DNA from: Stratiolaelaps scimitus
Taxonomy: Eukaryota > Arthropoda > Arachnida > Mesostigmata > Laelapidae
Length of the DNA: 64,000 nucleotides
Assembly (NCBI GenBank): GCA_019614645.1
Contig: JABWDB010000019.1
Span: 124,001 to 188,000, forward strand
Direction of reading: 5' to 3'
A program made the translations under genes and the position numbers. Below the pieces are notes generated by a model that ran no database searches, was not told the origin of the DNA, and saw only the letters and a program-made list of their open reading frames with translations. Shown here in pieces: positions 1 to 11,100 of this stretch. The first letter of the stretch is position 1, and every line of letters starts with the position of its first letter.

Positions 1-2007
1 TGAAGGCGGCCTTGGGGTCCTGGGGCATAGCTGCAGCTTGTGGCACCATCGAGTCCTGCATTGCCCGGGTCGAGTCTGCAGCATTGTCCTCGCCTAACAC
101 GAGGGCATAGATTGAGCGCAGTCCAAACACGTTTAGGAAATACCAGGACGCCGAGGATACCCACGAGGCGTCCAAGGAGACCAGCTCAATGCCGCGTTGT
201 AACATTGGCTTGAAACGCAGAGTCAACGGGAAAGGCACCTGCAAAACAACAACCAGTAACAATCAATAAAATTTTGCAATTCGACAAAAACAGCCGAAAG
301 TCAGCTGCCGATCAAAAAGATCCCTCGAACAATCGGCCCGATGAGTTCAGGTGACGCCCAATCCCAAAGAACATTGCAGTTGGACAGTGAGAAGCGTCGC
401 TGCGTCAGGATCCCTCGTTCTCTTCCCAAGATATGCAGTCACTTTTGACCATAGAAGCAGTAACAAAATCAACGAATGCCTTTGGATATCTACGGGGTAG
501 TGGAGCACCCTGACGTTGTTCGCCTGCATACCTTGGTAGTGAGAAAACCAGAGAAGGTCCAGTTAATCCATCCTCCAATGACGATCATCGGAATGACGTT
601 GGTCAGGTTGCCTTTAAGCATTTCTGACATCATGGTCGGGTCAGACATCGGATTCGTCATTGGCGGGGCTCGCTTCTGTGTCTTCAGCCAGCCGGTTTCC
701 TCGTCGTTGAAAAAGTGCTTCCGCATAAAGAACCCCCGAGCGGGGAGGTGCTTGCCATTTTCGCGCAGATATCGGACCCGGATCAACGCTTGACTGATGT
801 TCGCAAGTTTGTAACGCAAGCGCACGAAACATAGCAAGGCAGCAAGTTAGCAGCAGTCTCAGAGGTCAGTATTATGACAAGAGTGATATTAGAGAAAGGT
901 AATCCTAAATAAAGAATCATGTAAGAAGAATCATATTCGGACCAGTCAGGATCAATGTGATACTGATTATCGGAGGGTAGGCACCTCGCCGTGATCAACT
1001 CCTGATGGACGACGATCAGTGTTCGGCAAAACCAAACACATGGTGGCATATTTAATAGTAGTTCATTCAATAAAAGGCAGAGACGTTTATTTCTGCTAGC
1101 CTCGCGTGCATGAGCCGGAATATGGCCTTCTTCTCCTAAAGCAATACTATCTTGGTCAACATACCAAGGGTATATCAGTCGATTATTCCATTGGATTGTG
1201 GTAAATATAATACAATTTTGCTTTGAACCGCCGCTTGCGGTGTTTCTCTGAAAACAAAACCGGAGTCACAGTGTACTCGTACCATGTTGTACTAAACAAT
1301 GTTACTATTATTTTTATGAGAACTTGAGCATTGACGGAACTGCAGTTCCGTCCATAAACTGAATGAATACAATACAAGGTGTTTAGTTTGTTAGCTGGAG
1401 ATTTTTTGCTATAACGCTCAAGTTCTCTCGATACGTCATCATTACGTCGCGGCTGTCGTAACCAGCGGCCTCCGGTTTTTTACAGCCACCGAACTGGCCA
1501 CCGCGCTGATCGATTATAATTAAAATACAAAGTAAATTTCATACAATTTGGAAGACCACCACATACAGACAAATCGTAACCACAATTATGGGCAATAATA
1601 AATCTCATCAACTCAATGCACGTCAGCATATTTCTCAAACAGGTAGACAAGACTCAATTAGTATTTTCTTGGCTTCGCTTAACCAAACGTCGGAGCAAGT
1701 GAGGATTGGTTGAGATGAATGAGTAAAAACTAGCATTTCACCACTGCCGCACAAATGAACTACAAAACCACTGCCGCTCCTAACTACAAAACCTTTTTGA
1801 ATGGTAGAACGGCACACAAAGACCGAAAACGACACTGGCGTGTGCTCGACCTACCAACCTGTCATAAACCTGCTGTAGTTCGGCCTTTCTCGACGACGTC
1901 AACAGGATTGAGACATAATGCCGAACTATTCCAACAAGAAACGTAATCACTACGATGGGCAAGAACACCCAGATTCGAATATCCCGATCTAATACCAGGT
2001 CCACCAT
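1..2007 (-). CDS. EMC3: ER membrane protein complex subunit 3 (EMC3), 3' end cut by window edge
   Basis: EMC3 is the Oxa1/YidC-like insertase core subunit of the ER membrane complex, which places tail-anchored and multipass proteins in the ER membrane. Coding exons on the minus strand are 2007-1859, 793-532 and 238-1. Their phases agree: a codon is split between exons 1 and 2 (AG|T, Ser), and exon 3 starts in phase 0 after a GTGCCTTTCC acceptor. Translation begins [20 protein letters not shown], a first membrane segment. It continues through [18 protein letters not shown], then [15 protein letters not shown] (second segment) and [13 protein letters not shown] to [20 protein letters not shown] (third segment region). 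About 216 residues are present; the family is about 260, so roughly 45 C-terminal residues lie beyond base 1. The start was chosen because it matches the family N-terminus, although the frame stays open upstream. The gene is divergent from PEX3. I am very sure of the family from remembered human EMC3. Confidence 0.95.
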
Positions 2008-2567
2008 TGTGGTGCCTGGCACAAATTGGTCAGGTTGACTAAGAAATAGCTCTTTTCCTTGTTCTATAATCAGGAGCCTCGAGCCGCCGCACACGAACAA
2101 TTCGATTATTACACGCAGTTTAGAACCGTTCCGAACGTTAGCTTGCAGAATGTCCGGCGCGGGTGCGGGTGCGAGCACTACAACCAATCGGTATTCACTT
2201 CTGTCTGGCGAAACTCGGTAGACGGGCGAATCACACTATACTATAGGATGCTACGTGACGAACTGCACGATCTGCGAGAAAGAACGATAATCCGGGAGGG
2301 AATAAAACGCCATCTGCTCCATTCGATCGCGGTGTTCTGACAACGAATTCCGTAGCTCCCAAAACGGCGGAAGCCCGTTGACTGCGTTTGACGTTTTCGT
2401 CGTCGTCTTTAGGAAACAGACGAGAGCGAGCTTGTATCCAGTGCTCCCACCATTACTTCTCGTTGATTGACGCTCGGCGGCAACAGCGAGCTGTGTAAGC
2501 AGACTTCGTTGTCGACCGGAGATTCTTCCTTCCTCAACGGCGGTACCCCGTTTACTTGACATTTGTC
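2008..2567. promoter_or_regulatory. Shared bidirectional promoter/5'-UTR interval between EMC3 and PEX3
   Basis: Only 560 bp separate the EMC3 start codon (minus) from the PEX3 start codon (plus), so both 5' UTRs and both promoters must lie here unless upstream noncoding exons exist. The stretch is GC-richer than its flanks, with many CG dinucleotides around 2140-2330 and 2480-2545. I see no clear TATA box. Short open frames here on both strands look like by-products of base composition. Confidence 0.6.
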
Positions 2568-3544
2568 ATGTTCTCGAAAGTTGGCGACTTTTTCCGGAGA
2601 CATCGGAGAAAGTTGATCGTTGGAGGGGTTCTCGCCGGCGGAGTATACGTCGCACACAGGTTTGTCTAGACCGCACTTACCGCCTCAATGCGGATATCCT
2701 CTATCCCCGCGATAAGGGCAACACAAACTACATTGTCCACCTGTCGTCGTAGTCTTCTGAGTTAAGACAATGGCAAGCGGCCTATTGGATGACGAATACG
2801 ATGAATTAGGTGGTACCACCAGGCGAATAGGCATAAACATAGCGAAAAATGGACAAATTGGACCTATAGTTGAAATTCGTACGAGTGGATTCTCTACGAG
2901 ACTAAATTTATCCGGTTTATTCACTTGTTCTGTGTGGTTTTCCGTACGTCGGGTCGTATCCGGCTATGGCCTGATAAAACATCTATACATTTTATTTGCT
3001 GCTGGTGACACCCCAGAAATTACCTGTAACAAATTGTCACTTAATATGCTCCAATCAGCTGATACATCGGTTCGCCTGGACATAAAGCTCAACAGCTGGG
3101 GTCCAGCGACGCCAGGGGCTGAGTCGCGAAGCATCCCCCACAGTGATTCTTTCAACCACCTTGAATATCCTTCCCGCAATTGCACCGGCGCGCAGTCATA
3201 GTTACGTGATATAGTTTTTGTCAACTAAGCGACATGCATACTGCTCACCTGAATACGTCCTATGCCATTCGACTATTCAAACGATTGGAGGCTACTTAAG
3301 CTCGTCATATTGTGTCAATTTATTTTCTTCTCGCAGAATAGACGATATTAGGCGTAGATGTCCTATAGGGATTCATCTCTATTTTTTCACCACTTTCTGG
3401 CGAAGTGCCCAACCACCATTTTTCCAGCATAACTCATGTGTTATCATTTGCTAGTGTAAGTCAGTGCACAGCAACAAGGTATATTCTATCCGTATCTAAC
3501 TAGATAGCCGAGAAGTGCAGTTTGCCTTGGTACATGTGTCGGTG

Positions 3545-3581
<37 letters not shown>

Positions 3582-4893
3582 TATAAAATAACGCCTGTTG
3601 CGCTATTTTCTCGCAGTTGACATTGTGTCTAACAAAAACCGCGCGCTTTCATTCCGAGACGTGACGGAAATGGGATCTCTACGAAGCTAGTTCCTTGTTG
3701 ATCATACATTTTTACAACGTGTCACACACTGTGGCTTCAGGTACCTCCGTTACCGGCTTGAGCAATGGCAAGAAAGCCAAACACAGACAATTTTAGAACA
3801 GCTAAAGCGAAAACAGCACTTCGAATCGATTCAGTCAACCTCGGACTCCACGGTACTCAGCTGTGTATATCGACTCCGGAAGACGCTCGATCAGGATCTG
3901 GACATTGAAGAACTTCTCGTAAAGGTTTGTCTCCCCTCTTCGAACGGTTTCGGCGCCGCCGCTAAACGTTGCCGCTTTCTGTTCATTCGTGAGTCGGCCC
4001 ACTGGTGACGATTTCGATTTGAATTAGGCCAGCTTCATTGTCTGATCCGTGTTTTTACGTAGACAAGAGTCGCCTTGTGCATTTCAATGAAGCGTTAGAT
4101 ACCGTTCCGCTCACTAACCTACGCGTGTTGTCGCTTTTTCCATCCAATTTCTCCAATCTAATAGGTTCGTAGCAAGCCTGAGAACCGGGTCGAGCTATGG
4201 GAGGAGATCAAGATTCGGTTAATCACCTACGGCGTCGTATCAGTCTACGCGGAAAGCCTGCTGATATGCGCGCTCCGAATTCAGCTCGGCATCATTGGTG
4301 GCCAGGTTTGTGCCAACTCGCGTTCGCCGACGACGCACAAAATGGACGTACACAAGAAATACCTGGAAATGACGCAGCACTTTCTTGATCAGGGCGTTCT
4401 TGAGCTCGTGCGTGAGATTAAGATCGTCGTAGTGAAAGCGTTCGAGCACATTGAACTCAAGCAGACGGTGACACCTGACGATTTTCTCATCGCGTACAAC
4501 TTCGTCAGACAGAACGTACGGGTGATTGATGATGCGCCAACGTACTTGATTCGTGATAGCTGGGAGTCGACTTGCTCAAATCCGGACGTACCAGCGTTCG
4601 AGACACTCAACCAGATGCTTGCTGAGACCAAAGATATCTTGCAGTGTTCCGATTGTCTAGCACTATTAGAGAGCCTTGTTGATCACGGCTTCCGTGATCT
4701 ACAGGAGCTGGTCAGGCGGAGCTTCGTCTTTCTCGGTCTCGAACAGTGTCCAATGGTGAAGGTATTACCAGCTCTCAAGACGCAAACAGAAAATCGTGGC
4801 GAGGTGTTTGTCAGGGACAGACTTAAGAGCGACTCGTCAATAAACTTCTTGGCCAACGTCTACGAGGCGTTCTGCAACGAGCCTCCAAAGTAG
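2568..4893 (+). CDS. PEX3: Peroxisomal biogenesis factor 3 (peroxin-3)
   Basis: PEX3 anchors in the peroxisome (and ER) membrane and docks the chaperone PEX19 with its membrane-protein cargo. Exons are 2568-2659, 3741-3924 and 4165-4893, giving 334 residues against about 373 in human. Exon 1 encodes MFSKVGDFFRRHRRKLIVGG: a basic RRHRRK cluster followed by the single N-terminal membrane helix (about residues 16-30), the peroxisomal targeting unit. Exon 2 carries the family signature KRKQHFESIQSTSDSTVLSC. Exon 3 begins VRSKPENRVELWEEIKIRL; the Trp falls at residue 104, the same number as the PEX19-contacting Trp of human PEX3. The protein ends FLANVYEAFCNEPPK, matching the conserved ANVYEAF tail. 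The region after GGQ (about residue 140) is shorter than in vertebrates. Splice phases are consistent (AG|G, then phase 0). I am very sure of the family. Confidence 0.95.
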
Positions 4894-5318
4894 TTTGACA
4901 TGGTTTAGGCTTCCGCTCCGCCAGGCTGCCACGCAAACTGGTCAAAGGAGCTAAGCTTTAACGTATAATGGCCTAATTAGAGAATGCAAAGCAAAGCAGA
5001 ATAGGCGATGTTCTTACCCCATAAACAAAACGACGACAGTATTCTCAATCATCTATCGCGATCATTGAGCTTCGGGAGGGCAGCGAATACTATCTCTACA
5101 AAGTCACAAGAAACCTGAGTGAAATACTATTGCAATATTGATGTCACTCAGCCGATACTTGACGGGACTCTCGACAACATGACGAGGTGTGCTGGTGTAA
5201 AGGACACCGCTTGGCCTGTACATATACAACGATTGTCGCTGTACATAATCATTTGGGTTCACTGGGATATCTTTGGAGACATTCTATCGGCTTCCCTTAC
5301 AAGGTGACTGGTGATAGT

Positions 5319-5355
<37 letters not shown>

Positions 5356-6647
5356 GAGTCTTGCCGCGAAGGCCGGCTATTCCGAGAATTTACTCTACTC
5401 TTATTAATATATTACATATTATGAGCATGTGGGGCCTGCCCCAGGAATATCGTGACTAGTTCGCCACGTAGTGCGTGTTGAGACACACTCGTAATCGCTT
5501 GTGTGTCTATTCTATGGACCATTATTACTTTCGTTGGCGTGTCTTCGAGGCCGAATATCCGCAGGATACCCTTCTCCCGACTCACGTACGCGTTCCTGTT
5601 ATTGCATCGATTGCTTTTTAAATCGTTAAAATTGTAGATAATTTTACCACCATTTGGTGTAGTCAGCTTATAGTCGTCCATAATAAAGTATTTTCAACAG
5701 TTTCGTTCCCTATCAACGTCACTGGATGGCCATCGCAACGATGAGAAAACTTTGTTTACATTCGTTGTCACTAAAATGAGAACTGTGACGTCTCTTTGTA
5801 AACTGCGGCAGAGAGAGGGTTTCGCAAGCCAGCGAATTACAAATACTCAAATACGGTGTTGAATTTATAGTCGAATAAATATCGGTCAGAGAGAGAGTTC
5901 ACGTCAGATTAGAGAGTTCATGTAAGGCATTTTGTAGAGGCTTTACGTATCCCGGGGCGGATTCCCGGATTCCGTCGGAAATGCTCGCGAAATTTGATTA
6001 AGTCTCTAAGTGACTAATAAGATATATGCCATAGATGCGCATTCACTACGTGGATCAACCTAATATATAATTATATTATACAAATATAATCGAACGAGAA
6101 AAAAGGGTTCTAACGTTACAACATATTGAGAAACTGCTGGGTAACCCATTGTAACAACTTTACATTCCACGAAAATATATTCACATATTCCTGATCGGCG
6201 GGATAAGAATGCATAAAGTGCAAGTGGCCACGTAACGACATACATGATGATAAATATAGCTCACTCCACACTGTAATATATATATATATATAGATATATA
6301 TATATATATATATTATATGTCTACTTGACCAATAAACACACAATTTTGTGCCTCTTTTGAACAAAGCAAAAAAAAGTCTCAATTTTATTACCAAATTATA
6401 ATGTTGTATTAATTCAAATGAATCAAAGTACGCTGAATCAATGTTTTTTTTTAGCAGAAAGCAACTAAGTTAGCATATGCTGTAATTACGGCGTCACCTC
6501 ACTAATCAGTTCATACGATCTGGTATAGTAACAGTTCAAAATTATTAGATGTGCCGGTATTGATTATGTTTATTCGTAGGACAACATAGGAAGAGCACGC
6601 TGGAGATTTTCCACTCAAACCAAGAAGAAAAATAGACCTCCCCGTTC

Positions 6648-6684
<37 letters not shown>

Positions 6685-8163
6685 TAAATATATTTAGAAT
6701 TAAGCGATTAGTACAGACGACACCGGTCTTATTCAAAGAGACACATACACGTATCTATACACCCTGAACCGAGTTCTCTGAAAACTGAACGACGACACTT
6801 AAACAATAACAGCAACAACAAAAACATAAAAGAAAATTTCCACTCTCATTACCCCTCCCCGATCGCCCTCCCACCCGGAGCATGTAAAAATCGAAGCCAC
6901 AACAACTATATAGCACTCCCGTGTCTTCCTGTCGCAAGATGTGTGGGTGTGTGTAGTAAACATGTAGAGCCGTAGGGTGAACTGGCTCCTCGCCACCGCG
7001 AGAGGGAGACGATAGGTTTATGCCCTAGCATGAGTATATGTACTCGTATATGTTCCCTTTGCTGTTGTTGTTGTTGCTGTCGCTGTTATTGTTGCTGGTG
7101 TTGTTTAGTTGCTGCTCGCATGCAACTCTCGCCGCCACCGTTAGCTAGCCAAAAAAAGATAATACTTGATAGAAGTTAAGTGAATGGTCGGTGCCTTTGC
7201 TTCGAATCGGCTTCGAGTAACGCCCGTCTGCTGAAGAGTGCGCACCACCTCGTTGCTTCCAGTGACCTCGTCGACCTCAAAGGTCCTCAAGAATATTGGT
7301 CCACTCGAACGGCCACCTATCCGTGTTGGAGAGGAGCCAACTCTCAGGGCTCCCCATATTGTTTTTGTTATGGATATGTTGTTGTTCAGATGTTGTCACC
7401 CAGCGCGGTGTTCACTAACCAGTTAGAATCGAATGTACTCTGTGGGTCGTTCTTCTACGAAAGTTATAATTTTCACCTTTGCAACAAAAAAAGAACCACC
7501 CCTGTGGTCACAGCCATCCATCATCTCGCTTTGAACCGTTTGTACGTGTCGGTCAAAACAACTGATCATGGCGATGTAGATGGTACAGCGTTGCACGGTT
7601 CAACTGTTTGGTAATTCGTTCGCCACTGAAACCTTTGAATCAAATAGGTCGTGTCGAAAATTTCGGGCCATTCGACCAATTCTTCCGTTGTCTAACTATT
7701 TCCTACTATCGGCTGTTTTACGTTGTTCGCTACGCCCTTTCACTGTTTTCGAAACTGGTGTGACAGATGAATTTGGTTTCCAGTGGACGTCGCTTTCGTA
7801 GAAGGTTGAGCATTTCTCGAACTAACTCCAGTTTCACGGCGATAGGTGCAAACCCCCAAAACGCTAACGTTGTATAAAGGTCGCGATCTCGTTTATGAAT
7901 GTAAAAAACCATCTGACTAGGCCCCTATAGTCATGGACCTATTGCTTGTTTAACATTACGTGCTTTTGATTCGTTTATCGTTTCCACTGGAAGGCACAAT
8001 TCGTCGGGTGAATTCGTATTAACTGCGGGTATGGGCGCGGGCAGGTTAGATTAACATCTATCGCGTATTTTTTTCATTATTCGTGTTGAGGCAACCGTGA
8101 TGAACTTGAGGTGACGGGTAAGGGGAAGGAGGCGGTTGAGCTTGCTGTGTGCCGCGGCACTTC
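4894..8163. other. Intergenic stretch between convergent PEX3 and peflin genes
   Basis: The two flanking genes point into this interval, so both 3' UTRs lie here. A candidate AATAAA occurs near 5682, and another AATAAA-like site near 5874, but PEX3's true end is not clear. TA microsatellites lie near 5321-5351, 6275-6317 and 6649-6682. Open frames such as 5412-5681 (minus) and 7180-7614 (plus) have no recognisable homology or splice context. I see no further gene. Confidence 0.5.
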
Positions 8164-11100
8164 TCAGTAGATGGCGTTGCTGAAGACCATCTCGAGGAAG
8201 TCCTGGTACTGGACCGTGATGGTGCCGTTCTGCGCGGTGTCCTTCATGCGGAACGAGTCTGTTAAGCATTTCAGCATAACACAAGCCTGTATAAAGGAGT
8301 CGAACTCAATCGAGCGGCGACCGAAACGATCGAACTTGCGCACGAGAAGCTCGGAGAATTGCGGGCTCAGCCTGCAGAAAATTGACAAAAAACATATATA
8401 TATATATATATTTAGCAGATATTCTTGTACACGCATATGATAAGCTTATGATGAAATGGTGCGGTCAATGCGAGCGTACAAAAAGGCCTACAGGAAATAG
8501 GGTTCTGTAGTTAAAAGTCCGGTCACAGATTTCACTCTATCACCATAGCGTATATGGCCGTTTGGTACGACTATGACGATTATTACGTATAGGCAGAACT
8601 CGGTGAGCAGTTTAATATACAGTTGGATTCCTACCACCGAGCAGCACAAACATATGGCCTAGCGTACAAACCGATATCCGAACGTATTGAGAGCTTGGTG
8701 CAGCTCATCGGCAGAAATGTTGCCAGATTTGTCCTGATCGAAGCCCTGGAAACAGCGCCTCCACTGTTCGATGTAGTCGAATAACTGTTGGAACTCCTGC
8801 ATATTGATCGTGCCCGATCCGTCCCTGTCGAACATTGACACCATCAGGCGACAAGTTTCCTGGAGAAACAACACAATCGCAACGAACAAAAAAATCAGCG
8901 ATTTGTTTACAGCAATCATTAACGACGAACACTGCAAGCTCCATGCAGGATATACCCTATTCGGTCTTCCGCGTCTCATTCTCGGCGTGGTATGGCTTAA
9001 ATCTATTTTTTTCTTTGTATTTTATCTCACTTTTACTTTCTTCGCACCACCGCATCAAGAAATTGCAAAACGAACACCGGGTTATTGATTGAAGATATAC
9101 AATTAGCGAGCCACATGAATTACTTATTCAGAATACTGAAAAGAGATGTTAAGATTAAGATGCCCCTCTCCCTTAGATCTTAATATTGTCGGCATCTGGT
9201 TTAACACGGATCCTAATCCGGGGTCACAATCATCTCTATTCGCATCAATGTAGAACAGAAACATTTGGGAGCCTAGGATAGGTCTCTTGTGGACACCCAG
9301 AACCAACTGAGAGCTCCGAGGATACAACACTTCGTTTACGTTGTCAGCGCGGTATCTTGGCCGGCCAGTTTCTTTAATAAACCAATAAATCTTAACCCAA
9401 CATGAGAGAAGGCCCATATTGACCCCATAAACTGGCAGTAAGCTCAGAATGCTTCTCTCATGGGTGACAATTTCAAGGGCGCTCATAGAGTCATAATAGA
9501 TGGTATCGAAGCAATTCAAATGTTTTATTCTACGTTGGATATTGATTGTGATTATGCGCTCAAGTAATTTACGCATTTAGTCCATTCCTGTTTGGGGTTC
9601 GTATGGATGTCGAGTCACTGAGTGATTCGGTCTGTACGCATACATGTGTTCAGAACATGTGATCAGGATTTGTCTGTTCCCATTTCTCAGAAATTGATGA
9701 CAATTTCAAATAACTTGAATATATATATATATTATACAGTATATTTGTACAACCGTTATTTGCTTCATGAGTGTCTAATACCCAATATGGCAACGTTGGT
9801 TGCAAATGTTGTATACTGCAAACAGCTTGTCAAATCCATAATCACGAAAAGTCTTCGTTGACAATGTGTAACAATATGAGCGGAATAAATGCAAGACAAC
9901 TTTCAGTTTTTATAACGACTCGTTATATCATTATTTTATGCCTTGACACAAGGCACATATGTGGAAGTCATCCATTCGCCATGCGGAGCGAATTCAAAGC
10001 TGGCGCTTCGGAGTTCTGCGAAGCGCCCGGCGCTCACAGCGCCTCCGCGACTGCAGCGCCACTAGCAGACGGCCTGATGATAAATACGGTTCGCACCCTT
10101 TTCGCGTGTGGTGTGCTCTCTGGACGTTGTGTATGTAGCGAATTTAGCCAATTTACCTCACTTTTTCGTGTATGTTTGTGTGTAATTGCTGTGCGAGTTT
10201 GATCTCGAGTGCCAGTGTTCTCTCTAGCCTGCCGCAAAACGTTGATTATTCATTGTTTTGTGTCCGATTCCAGTTTTTTCTTTCTCTAGTGTATCGTATC
10301 AACTTTAGCAGTCAATGAATGTCCGACCGCATGTTGCGTCTAGGCCTAAATCGGCGGCACTTGGTACCCTTCTTTAATTTGTTACTTATTCATACTCGTC
10401 TTTTTCTATCTCCTAATAATTAACGTACATTTAATTATAATGAATAAAGAATCGTGGCAGATTGCGTCTGCTCGTTAGCAGCGATTAAAAGCAGCAAGCG
10501 GCACGACACTGAAACACGAGGGGTTGCTGGCAAATACGCCATCATAGACGGTAGACGTTACACTACCGGGCGTGTTCGCACGTGGCATCTGCCTCTGTTA
10601 AGCTGTCCTATATGCAGCTGATGTCTTTGCTTGTTTAAGGTTATTTTTGACCATTTCACATGATCACTACCCTCAGCCGGGTGGGGGCTAAGCTGGGCTG
10701 GTGGTTCTCGAAAAACTAAAGAGACCAAAACAAGGCTCCAAGTGTCGTCCGGGTGTTTCGGCCAACGTGTATTAGCTGTGTTCATAGCCGAGTCCTAATC
10801 GTTCGGCCCTTGCAGAGACACACTTGGAGCCGTCGCCAGCCTTCGGGAACTCGGCGCTTCTGCGTAAGCAGCAGGTTCCACAGCTACAGCCAAGATGCCG
10901 CAGAACGAGCATATCGAGCTCCACCGTAAGCGTCATGGGTACCGGTTGGACTACCATGAGCGCAAGCGCAAGAAGGAGGCACGTCAGGTCCACGAACAGG
11001 CCACGAAGGCCCAGAAATTGCGTGGCATCAAGGCGAAGATCTTCGCCAAGCAGCGATATGCCGAAAAGGTGCAGATGAAGAAAACTATTAAGATGCACGA

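Noticed and set aside
2770..3224. Open frames on both strands (143 aa plus, 86 aa minus) in PEX3 intron 1
   Set aside because: The exon 1 to exon 2 splice of PEX3 matches the family exactly without them, and neither frame resembles a known domain.
5412..5681. 89-aa minus-strand frame downstream of PEX3
   Set aside because: No recognisable family, no splice or poly(A) context, AT-rich surroundings.
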